Assembly: GCA_964553435.1 (NCBI GenBank)
Contig: CAZKKM010000044.1
Coordinates: 1 to 13,711 of the forward strand
Direction: 5' to 3'
Source: RUG11867 sp964553435
Lineage (GTDB): Bacteria; Bacillota_I; Bacilli_A; RF39; UBA660
Length of the DNA: 13,711 nt
The notes below the pieces were generated by a model. It was not told where the DNA came from and ran no database searches. It was given only the letters and a program-made list of their open reading frames with translations. The first letter of the stretch is position 1. Every line of letters starts with the position of its first letter. Made by a program: the position numbers and the translations under genes. This document shows positions 13,104 through 13,711 of this stretch, in pieces.

Positions 13104-13711
13104 TTAACAGAAAGATGATGATGACCAATTGACATATATATCGTGATCATGCATTTTTGTCACTCTCGTTTGCAAACCTAGGGACGCGCCATCGAGAAGC
13201 CAACCCGATCTACTAATGCAACCATCACAGCCGTTTCCGGTTCTATACATTTCTATAACGACATCATTTAAGAATTCATATGTCTCTCCTATTGTCGCCT
13301 CTACCGTGATTTCTTGTATTTCTTTATCGTAGCCTGGAAAATACGGGGCATAGCATAAATATTTTGGGTCAGCAGCATTTAAATGTATTGTCACGTTTAC
13401 TTTATTCGTCCATCGCGCATACACTGTAAAACTATCGTTTTGTGTTACTAAAGTATCCTCTGTGATTAACATTCCACCGACTGCATCTGTATACCAACCC
13501 TTAAATATATATCCTGCTCTCGTCGGAACAGGAAGAGCTCCATACTTTTCATTCTCAGTTAAGGTTTTTTTGGAAATATCTACAAGTCCGTCTCCGGCAT
13601 CGAAAGTTACTTGAAGTTTTTGGTTTATATCTTCTAAAGTGAAGTCAGTATAGAATACTGCATCCAAGTCGGAGTCTTGATTTACATCCTCCAAGTAGTT
13701 CAATGTCACCA
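13104..13711 (-). CDS. InlB-repeat surface or secreted protein, C-terminal fragment
   Basis: The gene runs off the window; the first in-window start is a GTG that is probably an internal valine, so only the last 200 or so residues are seen. Residues 33-101 (VTFDAGDGLVDIS...PTRAGYIFKGWYTDAVGG...YARWT) form one complete InlB B-repeat/Flg_new unit, the beta-grasp-like repeat of bacterial surface proteins. A second, divergent unit follows (about 105-196), ending DHDIYVNW, with four cysteines including GCDGC. The protein then stops in SSSSFC with no LPXTG motif, membrane anchor or positive tail. Extracellular location is expected for the family; the mode of attachment is not visible. The stop is TAA at 13104, just before the T-box operon promoter. 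Confidence 0.8.
   Translation of the reverse strand, partial: VTLNYLEDVNQDSDLDAVFYTDFTLEDINQKLQVTFDAGDGLVDISKKTLTENEKYGALPVPTRAGYIFKGWYTDAVGGMLITEDTLVTQNDSFTVYARWTNKVNVTIHLNAADPKYLCYAPYFPGYDKEIQEITVEATIGETYEFLNDVVIEMYRTGNGCDGCISRSGWLLDGASLGLQTRVTKMHDHDIYVNWSSSSFC

Noticed and set aside
1..13711. CRISPR array, insertion sequence, prophage or transposon ends
   Set aside because: I found no regularly spaced repeats, transposase, integrase or paired terminal repeats on either strand.

Overview
The window (about 40% GC by eye) looks like a stretch of chromosome from a low-GC Gram-positive bacterium of the Bacilli/Erysipelotrichia/Mollicutes-like group. The support is purine-rich Shine-Dalgarno sites, TTGACA/TATAAT-type promoters, a classical T-box leader in front of an aminoacyl-tRNA synthetase operon, small DUF378 and UPF0316 membrane proteins, and an InlB-repeat surface protein. 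TGA is used as a stop by several clear genes, so this is not a Mycoplasma-type code. The species cannot be named from the sequence.

Left part (1-5680, mostly minus strand): a tRNA-Arg(CCG) gene with its terminator lies just downstream of an unrecognised 280-residue protein. Next come a DUF378 membrane protein and a divergent UPF0316 membrane protein. The UPF0316 gene overlaps tail-to-tail with a calcium-type P-ATPase. The P-ATPase follows a stand-alone ClpA/ClpB-D1-like AAA+ ATPase, and a perfect 10-bp hairpin between the two covers the P-ATPase ribosome binding site.

Middle (5600-9800): an unrecognised 299-residue protein has a near-consensus promoter and shares a strong bidirectional terminator with a convergent PH-like-domain protein. 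A two-gene plus-strand operon then joins a uracil-DNA-glycosylase-superfamily protein to a short ABC-type ATPase through an ATGA start/stop overlap. An unrecognised 129-residue protein follows on the minus strand.

Right part (9876-13070, minus strand) is the most informative region. A T-box leader with specifier GAC (Asp) and acceptor-pairing bulge UGGC controls three closely packed genes: a shrunken HisRS-like protein that appears to have lost the catalytic residues, a UMPH-1/cN-III-like pyrimidine 5'-nucleotidase of the HAD superfamily, and an archaeal/eukaryotic-type (probably non-discriminating) aspartyl-tRNA synthetase. This resembles the classical Firmicutes hisS-aspS operon in which HisS has decayed or been repurposed and a nucleotidase has been inserted. 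The right edge holds the C-terminal end of an InlB-repeat extracellular protein.

I see no CRISPR array, insertion sequence or prophage. The best candidates for something undescribed are the HisRS-like protein in the Asp T-box operon, the AAA+ ATPase without a pore-loop aromatic, the hairpin over the P-ATPase ribosome binding site, and the glycosylase-ATPase pair.
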